A DNA stretch of 8,478 nucleotides from an uncultured Oscillospiraceae bacterium (GTDB taxonomy: Bacteria; Bacillota; Clostridia; Oscillospirales; Oscillospiraceae): positions 1 through 8,478 of the forward strand of contig CAJUAS010000054.1 in assembly GCA_910584395.1 (NCBI GenBank), read 5' to 3'. The notes below the pieces were generated by a model. The model made no database searches. It was not told where the DNA came from and worked only from the letters and a program-made list of their open reading frames with translations. Both the position numbers and the translations under genes were made by a program. This document shows positions 1-5,739 of this stretch, in pieces; position 1 is the first letter of the stretch; each line of letters begins with the position of its first letter.

Positions 1-2005
1 CCACCCGGTGGTTGGCCAGCTTGGAGATGTGAACCATGCCGTCCTTGCCGGGGGCAAGCTCCACAAACGCGCCGAACTGGAGGATGCGGACGACCTTACC
101 GTAGTAAAGCTGGCCCACCTCAGGCACGAACACGATGGTCTCGATCATCTTCTTGGCGATGTCGCACTTCTCCGCGTCGGGGGAAGCGATGTGGATGGTG
201 CCGTCCTCGTCGATGTCCACCTGCGCGCCGGACTCGGCCACGATCTTCTGAATGACGCTGCCGCCCTTGCCGATGACCTCCCGGATCTTGTCCACGTCGA
301 TCTTCATGGTGATCATCTTGGGGGCGTAACGGCTGACCTCGGGGCGAGGCTCTGCGATGCAGGGGAGCATGACCTCGTCCAGAATGGCAAAGCGGGCGTC
401 CCGGGTGATCTCCAGTGCCTCCTTGATGATGGCGTGGCTGAGGCCGTCGTTCTTAATGTCCATCTGGATGGCGGTGATGCCCTTTTTCGTGCCCGCCACC
501 TTAAAGTCCATCTCGCCGTGGAAGTCCTCCACGCCCTGAATGTCAATAAAGGTGGTGAAGCCGCCGTCATCGTCCTGAATCAGGCCGCAGGAGATGCCCG
601 CCACAGGGGCGGAGATGGGCACGCCCGCGTCCATCAGAGCCAAGGTCGAGCCGCAAATCGAGCCTTGGGAGGTAGAGCCGTTGGAGCTGACCACCTCGCT
701 GACCACCCGGATGGCATAGGGGAAATCCTCCACAGAGGGGATGACGGGCTCCAAGGCCCGCTCGGCCAGCGCGCCGTGGCCCTTCTCCCGGCGGTTGGTG
801 GAACGGCTGGCACGGGCTTCGCCGGTGGAGTAGGCGGGGAAGTTGTAGTGGTGCATATAGCGCTTCTCGTCCTCCTCCCAAATGGTGTCCAGCTTCTGGG
901 TGGCGGCGAGGGTGTTCAGGGTGCAGATGGACAGCACTTGGGTCTGGCCGCGGGTGAAGAGACCGGAGCCGTGAACCCGGGGCAGGACGCCCACCTCGGC
1001 GGCCAGAGGACGGATCTCGTTCTTGGCGCGGCCGTCCACCCGGTGGCCCTCCAGCAGCCAAGCCTTGACGATCTTCTTCTGGAACTTGTAGGTGATCTCC
1101 TCCAGATACTGATCCATGTCGGGGTGGCTGTCCAGATACTTCTCGTGCCACTTCTCGATCATGGCGTTCCAGCGGCTCTCGCGGACGTTCTTGTCGTCGG
1201 TGTCCATGGCGGCCTTGGCCTCGTCCATAAAGTCGGCGACGATGGCGTCAAACAGCTCCTGATCGAAGGCGGCGTGGTCGTAGGTCATCTTCTCCTTGCC
1301 GATCTCGGCCACCATCTGGTTGATCAGAGCCACCTGCTTCTTGGCCTCCTCGTGGGCCTGACAAATGGCGTCGAACATAATGTCGTCGGGCAGCTCCTTC
1401 GCCCCCGCCTCGATCATAATGACCTTCTCCTGACTGGCGGCCACGGTGAGGTCAAGCTGGGAGGCGTGACGCTGCTCTTGGGTGGGGTTCATCACGATCC
1501 GGCCGTCCACATAACCCACTTCCAGACAGCCGATGGGCCCGGCCCAAGTGATGTCGGACACGGCCAGACAGGCGGACACGCCGAACATGGCGGTCATTTC
1601 GGGGGAGCAGTCGCGATCGACGCTCATGACGGTGCAGGTCACCACCACGTCGTTGCGGAAATCATAGGGGAACAGGGGACGGATGGAGCGGTCGATGACC
1701 CGGCTGGCCAGCACGGCAGGCAGAGAGGGCTGACCCTCCCGGCGCATGAAGCTGCCGGGGATACGGCCCACGGCGTACAGCTTCTCCTCAAAGTCCACGG
1801 AGAGGGGGAAGAAGTCCACCCCGTCCCGGGGACGGGGGGCGGCGGTGACCGCCACCAAAACGGTGGTCTCGCCGTAGGTGACCAGCGCGCTGGCGTTGGC
1901 CAGCTCAGCCACCCGGCCCATTTCGATGGACAGCTTGCGGCCCGCCACGTCCATGGACCAAGTCTTGCGGTTGGGGAACTGCTTGTGGGTGATAACGGTT
2001 GACAT
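1..2005 (-). CDS. pnp: Polynucleotide phosphorylase (PNPase), C-terminus cut by window edge
   Basis: PNPase is a cytoplasmic trimeric 3'-to-5' exoribonuclease that degrades RNA with phosphate, releasing nucleoside diphosphates. Reading from ATG at 2005 the minus strand stays open for 668 codons to the edge; full-length enzymes are about 700 residues, so only the end of the S1 domain is missing. Domains in order: first RNase PH core (about residues 12-145), helical linker (about 148-230), second RNase PH core (about 325-545), KH domain with GKGG at 579-582, and an S1 domain from about 630. In the second core, EDFHGEMDFK carries D494 and D500, matching by alignment from memory the catalytic aspartates D486 and D492 of E. 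coli PNPase. The start is fixed by MSTVITHKQF and an AAAAGGAG site 8 bases upstream. It lies downstream of rpsO in the classic rpsO-pnp order. The long plus-strand ORF opposite it is a GC-bias shadow. Confidence 0.97.
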   Translation of the reverse strand, partial: MSTVITHKQFPNRKTWSMDVAGRKLSIEMGRVAELANASALVTYGETTVLVAVTAAPRPRDGVDFFPLSVDFEEKLYAVGRIPGSFMRREGQPSLPAVLASRVIDRSIRPLFPYDFRNDVVVTCTVMSVDRDCSPEMTAMFGVSACLAVSDITWAGPIGCLEVGYVDGRIVMNPTQEQRHASQLDLTVAASQEKVIMIEAGAKELPDDIMFDAICQAHEEAKKQVALINQMVAEIGKEKMTYDHAAFDQELFDAIVADFMDEAKAAMDTDDKNVRESRWNAMIEKWHEKYLDSHPDMDQYLEEITYKFQKKIVKAWLLEGHRVDGRAKNEIRPLAAEVGVLPRVHGSGLFTRGQTQVLSICTLNTLAATQKLDTIWEEDEKRYMHHYNFPAYSTGEARASRSTNRREKGHGALAERALEPVIPSVEDFPYAIRVVSEVVSSNGSTSQGSICGSTLALMDAGVPISAPVAGISCGLIQDDDGGFTTFIDIQGVEDFHGEMDFKVAGTKKGITAIQMDIKNDGLSHAIIKEALEITRDARFAILDEVMLPCIAEPRPEVSRYAPKMITMKIDVDKIREVIGKGGSVIQKIVAESGAQVDIDEDGTIHIASPDAEKCDIAKKMIETIVFVPEVGQLYYGKVVRILQFGAFVELAPGKDGMVHISKLANHRV

Positions 2006-2052
2006 GATAACAACTCCTTTTCTTTCGTTTGACCCGGAGTTTTCTCTTGTCC

Positions 2053-2106
2053 TTTAGCACTTGAAGATAGGCTCGAGCAGCGTCAAATCCATCTTCAACT
2101 GCTAAA
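2053..2106 (-). promoter_or_regulatory. Long imperfect stem in the pnp leader (RNase III-like site)
   Basis: Two 18-base arms (2089-2106 and 2053-2070) pair on the minus-strand RNA around an 18-base loop. There is one G-G mismatch (2099 against 2060) and one G-U wobble; all other positions are Watson-Crick. The stem ends about 50 bases before the pnp start codon. It is not a terminator, because no U-tract follows it in the transcribed direction. In E. coli a long stem in the pnp leader is cut by RNase III, which lets PNPase repress its own synthesis. An equivalent role here is inferred from position and shape only. Confidence 0.55.
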
Positions 2107-2138
2107 AAAACGAGGAAAACACCGGGCCTTATATGCGA

Positions 2139-2166
2139 ACATAGGGCGGCATACGCCGCCCTATGT
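2139..2166 (-). promoter_or_regulatory. rpsO-pnp intercistronic hairpin
   Basis: A perfect 12-base inverted repeat (2139-2150 and 2155-2166, arm ACATAGGGCGGC, four-base loop) begins 10 bases after the rpsO stop codon. No U-run follows directly; a run of seven T on the minus strand appears only about 28 bases further on (2104-2110). It is therefore unlikely to be a fully efficient intrinsic terminator. A leaky attenuator, or a 3'-end stabiliser for rpsO mRNA that tunes S15 against PNPase output, fits better. Confidence 0.6.
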
Positions 2167-2175
2167 GTCACATTC

Positions 2176-2442
2176 TTACTTTCTGATCCCCAGCTTGGCA
2201 ATACAAGCGCGGTAACGCTCGATGTCCTTACGCATGAGGTAGTCCAGCATCTTGCGGCGCTTGCCGACCATCTGCAACAGGCCGCGCTGGGAGTGCTTGT
2301 CCTGAGGGTTGGCCTGCATATGAGCGGTGAGCTGGGTAATGCGGGCGGTGAGAATGGCGATCTGCACCTCGGGAGAGCCGGTGTCGGTCTCGTGGGTGCG
2401 GTTGGCCTCGATAACGGCCGTCTTTTCGTCCTTGCGGATCAT
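2176..2442 (-). CDS. rpsO: 30S ribosomal protein S15
   Basis: S15 is a primary binder of 16S rRNA (helices 20-22 junction) in the small subunit central domain. The 88-residue product matches the usual length (about 89) and carries the family signature along its whole length: HETDTGSPEVQIA near 17-29, ITQLTAHM near 35-42, DKHSQRGLLQMVGKRRKMLDYL near 48-69, and a terminal RY..CI..LGIRK. The start at 2442 gives the expected MIRKDEK beginning, with a GAAAGGTGG ribosome binding site about 9 bases upstream. It is first in the rpsO-pnp operon, with its own promoter about 100 bases upstream. The leader between promoter and start can fold so that the ribosome binding site is partly paired, which suggests feedback control by S15. 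Confidence 0.98.
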   Translation of the reverse strand: MIRKDEKTAVIEANRTHETDTGSPEVQIAILTARITQLTAHMQANPQDKHSQRGLLQMVGKRRKMLDYLMRKDIERYRACIAKLGIRK

Positions 2443-2455
2443 TGTGGTGTTCCAC

Positions 2456-2499
2456 CTTTCACAAAATTTGCCCAGAGCCGAGGCAAGGGCCGGTGAAAG
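2456..2499 (-). promoter_or_regulatory. rpsO leader stem that masks the Shine-Dalgarno (candidate S15 autoregulator)
   Basis: On the minus-strand RNA, CUUUCAC (2499-2493) pairs perfectly with GUGAAAG (2462-2456). The second arm contains the upstream half of the rpsO ribosome binding site (AAAGGTGG, 2459-2452). Between the arms sits a second stem, TTGCC (2486-2482) with GGCAA (2472-2468), giving a stacked two-stem shape; a GCCC/GGGC pairing (2490-2487 with 2473-2470) competes with it. S15 represses its own translation through leader RNA in several bacteria, using different structures. No known Rfam model was tested, so this call rests on pairing and position. Confidence 0.45.
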
Positions 2500-2511
2500 C
2501 CGCGAACCACA

Positions 2512-2538
2512 GCAAAGGGTAGCGTCTGCTTTGCAGAC
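2512..2538 (-). promoter_or_regulatory. 5'-terminal hairpin of the rpsO transcript, with an alternative pairing
   Basis: GTCTGC-AAA-GCAGAC (2538 down to 2524) is a perfect 6-base stem starting at about the expected transcription start. Part of it (GCAAAG, 2534-2529) can instead pair with CTTTGC (2517-2512), so the two hairpins exclude each other. This could protect the 5' end or act as a small switch. Both stems are short, and chance is possible. Confidence 0.35.
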
Positions 2539-2544
2539 TGAGAC

Positions 2545-2573
2545 AGTTTACCACACTTATAATAGAATGTCAA
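2545..2573 (-). promoter_or_regulatory. rpsO promoter
   Basis: The minus strand has a perfect -35 TTGACA (2573-2568), a 17-base spacer (2567-2551) and a -10 TAAACT (2550-2545). The predicted transcription start near 2538 gives a leader of roughly 95 bases before the S15 start. It lies back to back with the helicase promoter, with 22 bases between the two -35 boxes. Confidence 0.8.
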
Positions 2574-2595
2574 CGAAAACTTTGCGGTCTTTCCA

Positions 2596-2624
2596 TTGCA
2601 ATTTTCTCCTTTGTATGGTAAAAT
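2596..2624 (+). promoter_or_regulatory. DEAD-box helicase promoter
   Basis: The plus strand has -35 TTGCAA (2596-2601), a 17-base spacer and -10 TAAAAT (2619-2624). Transcription should start near 2631, leaving a leader of about 33 bases before the helicase ATG at 2664. The -10 box lies inside an 8-base inverted repeat described separately. Confidence 0.75.
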
Positions 2625-2645
2625 ACCTCCAAATCACATTTTACC
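2617..2645. repeat. Inverted repeat over the helicase -10 and start site (operator-like)
   Basis: GGTAAAAT (2617-2624) and ATTTTACC (2638-2645) are perfect 8-base arms with a 13-base spacer and centres 21 bp apart, about two helical turns. The left arm contains the -10 box and lies upstream of the predicted start, so it would not be in the transcript. A DNA-binding site for a dimeric regulator therefore explains it better than an RNA hairpin. No matching regulator is in the window. Confidence 0.4.
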
Positions 2646-2663
2646 GCAAAGGAAGTTAACGAT

Positions 2664-3833
2664 ATGGAGATCAACGGCGAACAGGTAAACGAAATACAGG
2701 ACTACAAGGACATGGGCCTGTCCCCCGCTTTGATGGCGGCCATTGACAAGAAGGGCTACGTCACCGCCACCCCCATTCAGGTGGGGGCGATCCCGCCCTT
2801 TATGGAGTGGAAGGACGTGATCGCCAAAGCCCCCACGGGCACGGGCAAGACCTTCGCCTTCGGCATCCCCATGGTGGAGCACACCGATCCGGAGAGCGAC
2901 TATGTCTCCAACCTCGTCCTCGCCCCCACCCGGGAGCTTGCCATCCAAATTCAGGACGAGCTGCGGGATCTGTGCGCCTTCAAGGAGGGCGTGCGGGTGG
3001 TATGCCTCTACGGCGGCGCGCCCATTGAAAAGCAGATCCAAGCCCTCAAGAAAAAGCCCCAGATCGTGGTGGCCACGCCGGGGCGGCTGATGGACCACAT
3101 GAAGCGGCGCACGGTGCGGCTGGACCGGGTGGAGACGGTGGTGCTGGACGAGGCCGACCGGATGCTGGACATGGGCTTCATCCGGGACGTGACCCACATT
3201 CTTGACCTCATGCCCCAACGCAAGAATCTGGGGATGTTCTCCGCCACCATCTCCCGGGAGGTGCTGGACATCTCGTGGGTCTATCAGCGCGACCCGGTGG
3301 AGATCACCGTTCAGGCCGTGGCGGAAAACAAGCCGGACATCCAGCAGTACCGCATCGACGTGGAGCGGGGGGAGAAGGTGGACATCACCGTCCGGCTTTT
3401 AGAGGCCGGGGGCTATGAGCGGGCCATCGCCTTCTGCAACACCAAAAACATGACCGACCGGCTGGCCTCCCTTTTGCGGATGAACGGCATTCAGGCGGAC
3501 GCCATCCACGGCGACATCCAGCAGCGGGTGCGGGAAAAGGTGCTGAACACCTTCCGGGAGGGCAAGCTCCGGGTGCTGGTGGCCACCGACGTGGCCGCCC
3601 GTGGGCTGGACATCGACGACGTGGACGTGGTGTTCAACTACGACGTGCCCGACGAGAACGAATACTACGTCCACCGCATCGGCCGCACAGGCCGGGCCAA
3701 GCGCCACGGCGTGGCGTATACGCTGGTGAGCAGCGTCACCGAGAGCCTGAAAATGGACGACATCCAGAAGGGCACGCAGAACAAGGTGCTGCCCCTGAAA
3801 TATGAAAACGGCGTACTGTTGGAGCTGGAATAA
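2664..3833 (+). CDS. DEAD-box ATP-dependent RNA helicase
   Basis: This enzyme unwinds or remodels short RNA duplexes with ATP, typically in ribosome assembly, translation or RNA decay. The 389-residue product has every family motif in order: Q motif ending at Q39, Walker A APTGTGKT at 56-63, PTRELA at 88-93, GG at 117-118, TPGR at 138-141, DEAD at 162-165, SAT at 193-195, AFCNT at 256-260, LVATDVAARGLDID at 305-318 and HRIGRTGR at 337-344. Both RecA-like domains are complete. There is almost no C-terminal extension beyond the core, unlike CshA or DbpA types with basic or RNA-binding tails, so no subfamily symbol is given. The start has an AAAGGA site 10 bases upstream. It is a single-gene unit: its own promoter lies back to back with rpsO, and a strong terminator begins 13 bases after the stop. 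Confidence 0.96.
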   Translation: MEINGEQVNEIQDYKDMGLSPALMAAIDKKGYVTATPIQVGAIPPFMEWKDVIAKAPTGTGKTFAFGIPMVEHTDPESDYVSNLVLAPTRELAIQIQDELRDLCAFKEGVRVVCLYGGAPIEKQIQALKKKPQIVVATPGRLMDHMKRRTVRLDRVETVVLDEADRMLDMGFIRDVTHILDLMPQRKNLGMFSATISREVLDISWVYQRDPVEITVQAVAENKPDIQQYRIDVERGEKVDITVRLLEAGGYERAIAFCNTKNMTDRLASLLRMNGIQADAIHGDIQQRVREKVLNTFREGKLRVLVATDVAARGLDIDDVDVVFNYDVPDENEYYVHRIGRTGRAKRHGVAYTLVSSVTESLKMDDIQKGTQNKVLPLKYENGVLLELE

Positions 3834-3842
3834 GCCAAGATC

Positions 3843-3877
3843 AAAACAGGGACGGCCTGCGGGCCGTCCCTGCTTTT
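3843..3877. terminator. Bidirectional intrinsic terminator between the helicase and vanZ-like genes
   Basis: A perfect 11-base stem (3847-3857 with 3862-3872, arm CAGGGACGGCC, loop TGCG) is flanked by CTTTT on the plus side (3873-3877) and by AAAA at 3843-3846, which reads as TTTT on the minus strand. It lies just after the helicase stop and 4 bases beyond the minus-strand vanZ-like stop, so it should end both convergent units. Confidence 0.88.
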
Positions 3878-4310
3878 ATGTACGCCGCTTTTTCCAGACC
3901 GCCCGGACGAGGGCGGCGAGGGCCAAAAAGCACAGCGCGCCCAGCGTGTCGATGGCCACGTCCTGCCACCGGCCGGAACGCCCGGGGACGAAAGTCTGGT
4001 GAAATTCGTCCAGCCCGGCCAGCGCGGCGCAAAGCCCCGCCGCCCACATGCCCCGCGCCGGGCGGCCGACCTCCCGCAGGCCCCAGTAGAGCAGGGCCGT
4101 CAGCACGAAAAACACCCCCATATGCGCCCCTTTGCGGATCACAAAGGACAGCAGGGCGGAGAGGGCCATGGGGGAGTTGAGAATGTCGTAGCCAAACAGC
4201 TCCAGCACCCCGTCGCTCACCCCTTGGGACTCGCTGCCCGTCTGGGCGGAGAAGAAGCAGATCACGGTGTACCACAGCCCGGCGGGGACAAAACGCGCCA
4301 CCCGCTTCAC
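3876..4310 (-). CDS. VanZ-like family membrane protein
   Basis: The product is a small integral membrane protein of 144 residues with four likely membrane segments (about 8-21, 62-79, 87-101 and 118-137) and a basic C-terminal tail (KKRR). Family features are visible: FFSAQ at 19-23, RKGAHMGVFF at 59-68, and the signature DEFHQTFVPGRSG at 101-113 followed by DVAIDTLGA at 117-125. The biochemical role of the family is unsettled; the founding VanZ gives low-level teicoplanin resistance, but most homologues lie outside resistance clusters, as here. Nothing nearby suggests glycopeptide resistance. The start is a GTG at 4310 that overlaps the cinA stop in a 4-base GTGA, so it is probably translationally coupled to cinA and transcribed with it. 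It ends at the shared terminator. The family call is strong; the function is unknown. Confidence 0.88.
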   Translation of the reverse strand: MKRVARFVPAGLWYTVICFFSAQTGSESQGVSDGVLELFGYDILNSPMALSALLSFVIRKGAHMGVFFVLTALLYWGLREVGRPARGMWAAGLCAALAGLDEFHQTFVPGRSGRWQDVAIDTLGALCFLALAALVRAVWKKRRT

Positions 4311-5578
4311 TTCGCCGCCTCCAGCTCCAAGGGGATGTCCTGCAAGTACCGCCGCACCAGATCAAAGGCGTGGTGGGCGGCGGAGGTGCGCACCCGGTCG
4401 CGGTTTTGACCCAGATGAAGCTCCCGGCAGAACGTCCCCTCCGGGGCGGCGAGGGCCACATAGACCAGTCCCACCGGGTTGCCCCGCTCGTCGGCGTCCG
4501 GGCCGGCCACGCCGGTGGCGGCGAGGGCCAGATCGCTGGCGAAGGCCGAGCGCGCGCCCTCCGCCATGGCCTTTGCCACCTCTGCGCTCACCGCGCCCTT
4601 GTCGTCCAGAAGCGCTTGGGGCACGCCCAGCAGGCTGCGCTTGTTCTCGCTCCAATAGGTCACCGCGCCCCCCTTAAACGCCGCCGACGCGCCGGGGAGG
4701 TCGGTGAGCCGCTTGGCGATCAGCCCGCCGGTGCAGCTCTCTGCGCAGGAGACGGTCAGCCACCGTTCCTTCAGCGCCGCCAAAACCACCTCCTCCAGAC
4801 TGCCCACGTCCGCGCCGTAAATGAGGTCGCCGAAGATGCCGCGCACCTCCCGCTCCACCGGGGCAATGAGAGCGTCGGCCTCAGCGTCGGACGCCGCCTT
4901 GGCGGTGATGCGAAGCTCCACCTCCCCCGTCTTGGCGTAGGGGGCGAGGGTGGGGTTTTGCAGCGCGTTCATCCGGTCGCGGAGCAGGCTCTCCACCGCC
5001 GACTCCCCCATGCCGAAGAGCTTCAATGTGCGGGAGCGGATGGTCTCCCCCGACAATTCCCGCAGATAGGGCGCGACATAGGCGGAGAACATCGGCTCGC
5101 ACTCTCTGGGCGGGCCGGGCAGCATCACCACATGGCAGCCCTCCGCCTCAAAAATGCACCCCGGCGCAGTGCCCCAGTCGTTTTGCAGCACGACGCACCC
5201 CTCCGGGAGCATGGCCTGTTGGAGGTTATTTTCCGGCATAGGGGCGTTGTGGAGGTTTTTTTCAAAATAGTCCTTGATGCGCTCCGCGCTCTCGGCGTGG
5301 AACACTAACTTTTTGCCAAAGGTCTCGGCCAAGGTCTGCTTGGTGAGGTCGTCGCAGGTCGGCCCAAGGCCGCCGGTGGTGATGAGAATATCCGCCCGGC
5401 CCTTGGCGGTCTCCACCGCCCGGCGCAGCCGCTCCGGATTGTCCCCCACCACCGTCTGGTAGTAGACGTTCATCCCCAGCTTGGAAAGCTCCCGGGACAA
5501 AAACCGGGCGTCGGTGTTCAAAATATTGCCCAGCAGCAGCTCAGTGCCCACCGAGATCAGCTCTGCATTGTGTGCCAT
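4307..5578 (-). CDS. cinA: CinA family protein (MoCF-like domain plus NMN amidohydrolase domain)
   Basis: The 423-residue product has the two-domain CinA layout. The N-terminal molybdopterin-binding-like (COG1058) domain spans about residues 1-170, with GTELLLGN at 11-18, TTGGLGPTCDD at 67-77 and LPGPP at 153-157. The C-terminal PncC domain spans about 262-415, with SCAESCTGG at 277-285, ATGVAGPDADERGNPVG at 354-370 and GQNRDRVR at 390-397. In characterised members PncC deamidates nicotinamide mononucleotide, and the N-terminal domain hydrolyses ADP-ribose-type pyrophosphates, so it probably recycles pyridine nucleotides. The competence-damage name is historical. The start at 5578 is chosen because AAAGGAGG lies 7 bases upstream; in-frame starts further up (5599, 5716) lie at or before the predicted transcription start. 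It usually neighbours recA or pgsA in Firmicutes; here it faces comM and is followed by a coupled vanZ-like gene. Confidence 0.95.
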   Translation of the reverse strand: MAHNAELISVGTELLLGNILNTDARFLSRELSKLGMNVYYQTVVGDNPERLRRAVETAKGRADILITTGGLGPTCDDLTKQTLAETFGKKLVFHAESAERIKDYFEKNLHNAPMPENNLQQAMLPEGCVVLQNDWGTAPGCIFEAEGCHVVMLPGPPRECEPMFSAYVAPYLRELSGETIRSRTLKLFGMGESAVESLLRDRMNALQNPTLAPYAKTGEVELRITAKAASDAEADALIAPVEREVRGIFGDLIYGADVGSLEEVVLAALKERWLTVSCAESCTGGLIAKRLTDLPGASAAFKGGAVTYWSENKRSLLGVPQALLDDKGAVSAEVAKAMAEGARSAFASDLALAATGVAGPDADERGNPVGLVYVALAAPEGTFCRELHLGQNRDRVRTSAAHHAFDLVRRYLQDIPLELEAAK

Positions 5579-5603
5579 ATCAGTTCCTCCTTTGCTCATT
5601 CTC

Positions 5604-5632
5604 AGTATACCACGCTTTTCCGCCGTTGACCA
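5604..5632 (-). promoter_or_regulatory. cinA-vanZ promoter
   Basis: The minus strand has -35 TGGTCA (5632-5627, 4 of 6 consensus), a 17-base spacer and -10 TATACT (5609-5604). The predicted start near 5597 leaves a leader of only about 19 bases holding the ribosome binding site, which supports the ATG at 5578. Confidence 0.65.
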
Positions 5633-5647
5633 TAGAAAAAGCGGCGG
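5613..5647. repeat. Overlapping inverted repeats across the cinA promoter
   Basis: CGCTTTT (5613-5619) pairs with AAAAGCG (5637-5643), and CCGCCG (5620-5625) pairs with CGGCGG (5642-5647). Both dyads span the cinA -35 box and spacer. They could be an operator, but the arms are short and GC-rich, so chance is quite possible. A 22-base pure pyrimidine run (5648-5669) follows on the plus strand, just before the comM -35. Confidence 0.25.
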
Positions 5648-5673
5648 CCTTCTCTTCTTTCTTCCTTCCGCCC

Positions 5674-5702
5674 TTGCTTTTTCCGCGCCGCTCCCGTATA
5701 AT
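5674..5702 (+). promoter_or_regulatory. comM promoter
   Basis: -35 TTGCTT (5674-5679), a 17-base spacer and a perfect -10 TATAAT (5697-5702). Transcription should start near 5709, about 31 bases before the comM ATG. The promoter diverges from that of cinA, with 41 bases between the two -35 boxes. Confidence 0.75.
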
Positions 5703-5739
5703 GGGGGAAACAGCACTTTTGCGAAAGGAGGACGGGGAA

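Noticed and set aside
8..2002. 664-codon plus-strand ORF opposite pnp
   Set aside because: It is a shadow of the GC-rich pnp frame: rich in Gly, His, Leu, Val and Asp with no domain pattern and no start signal, while the minus strand encodes PNPase end to end.
2104..2110. Intrinsic terminator using the T7 run before pnp
   Set aside because: No stem lies directly upstream of the run on the minus strand; the nearest one ends about 28 bases away.
3841..4461. 206-codon minus-strand ORF across the vanZ-like/cinA junction
   Set aside because: Arg/Gly/Ala-rich alternative frame; it would run into the terminator, and the overlapping frames have clear family motifs.
4370..5308. 312-codon plus-strand ORF opposite cinA
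   Set aside because: Antisense shadow with the same low-complexity His/Gly/Arg/Ala composition; cinA motifs on the other strand are complete.
5579..5716. N-terminal extension of cinA
   Set aside because: The extension would precede the predicted transcription start near 5597; the family start MAHNAELISVGTELL has its own strong ribosome site.
5572..5739. N-terminal extension of comM from upstream in-frame ATG codons
   Set aside because: These starts lie before or inside the promoter (the ATG at 5701 overlaps the -10), while AAAGGAGG sits 8 bases before the ATG at 5740.
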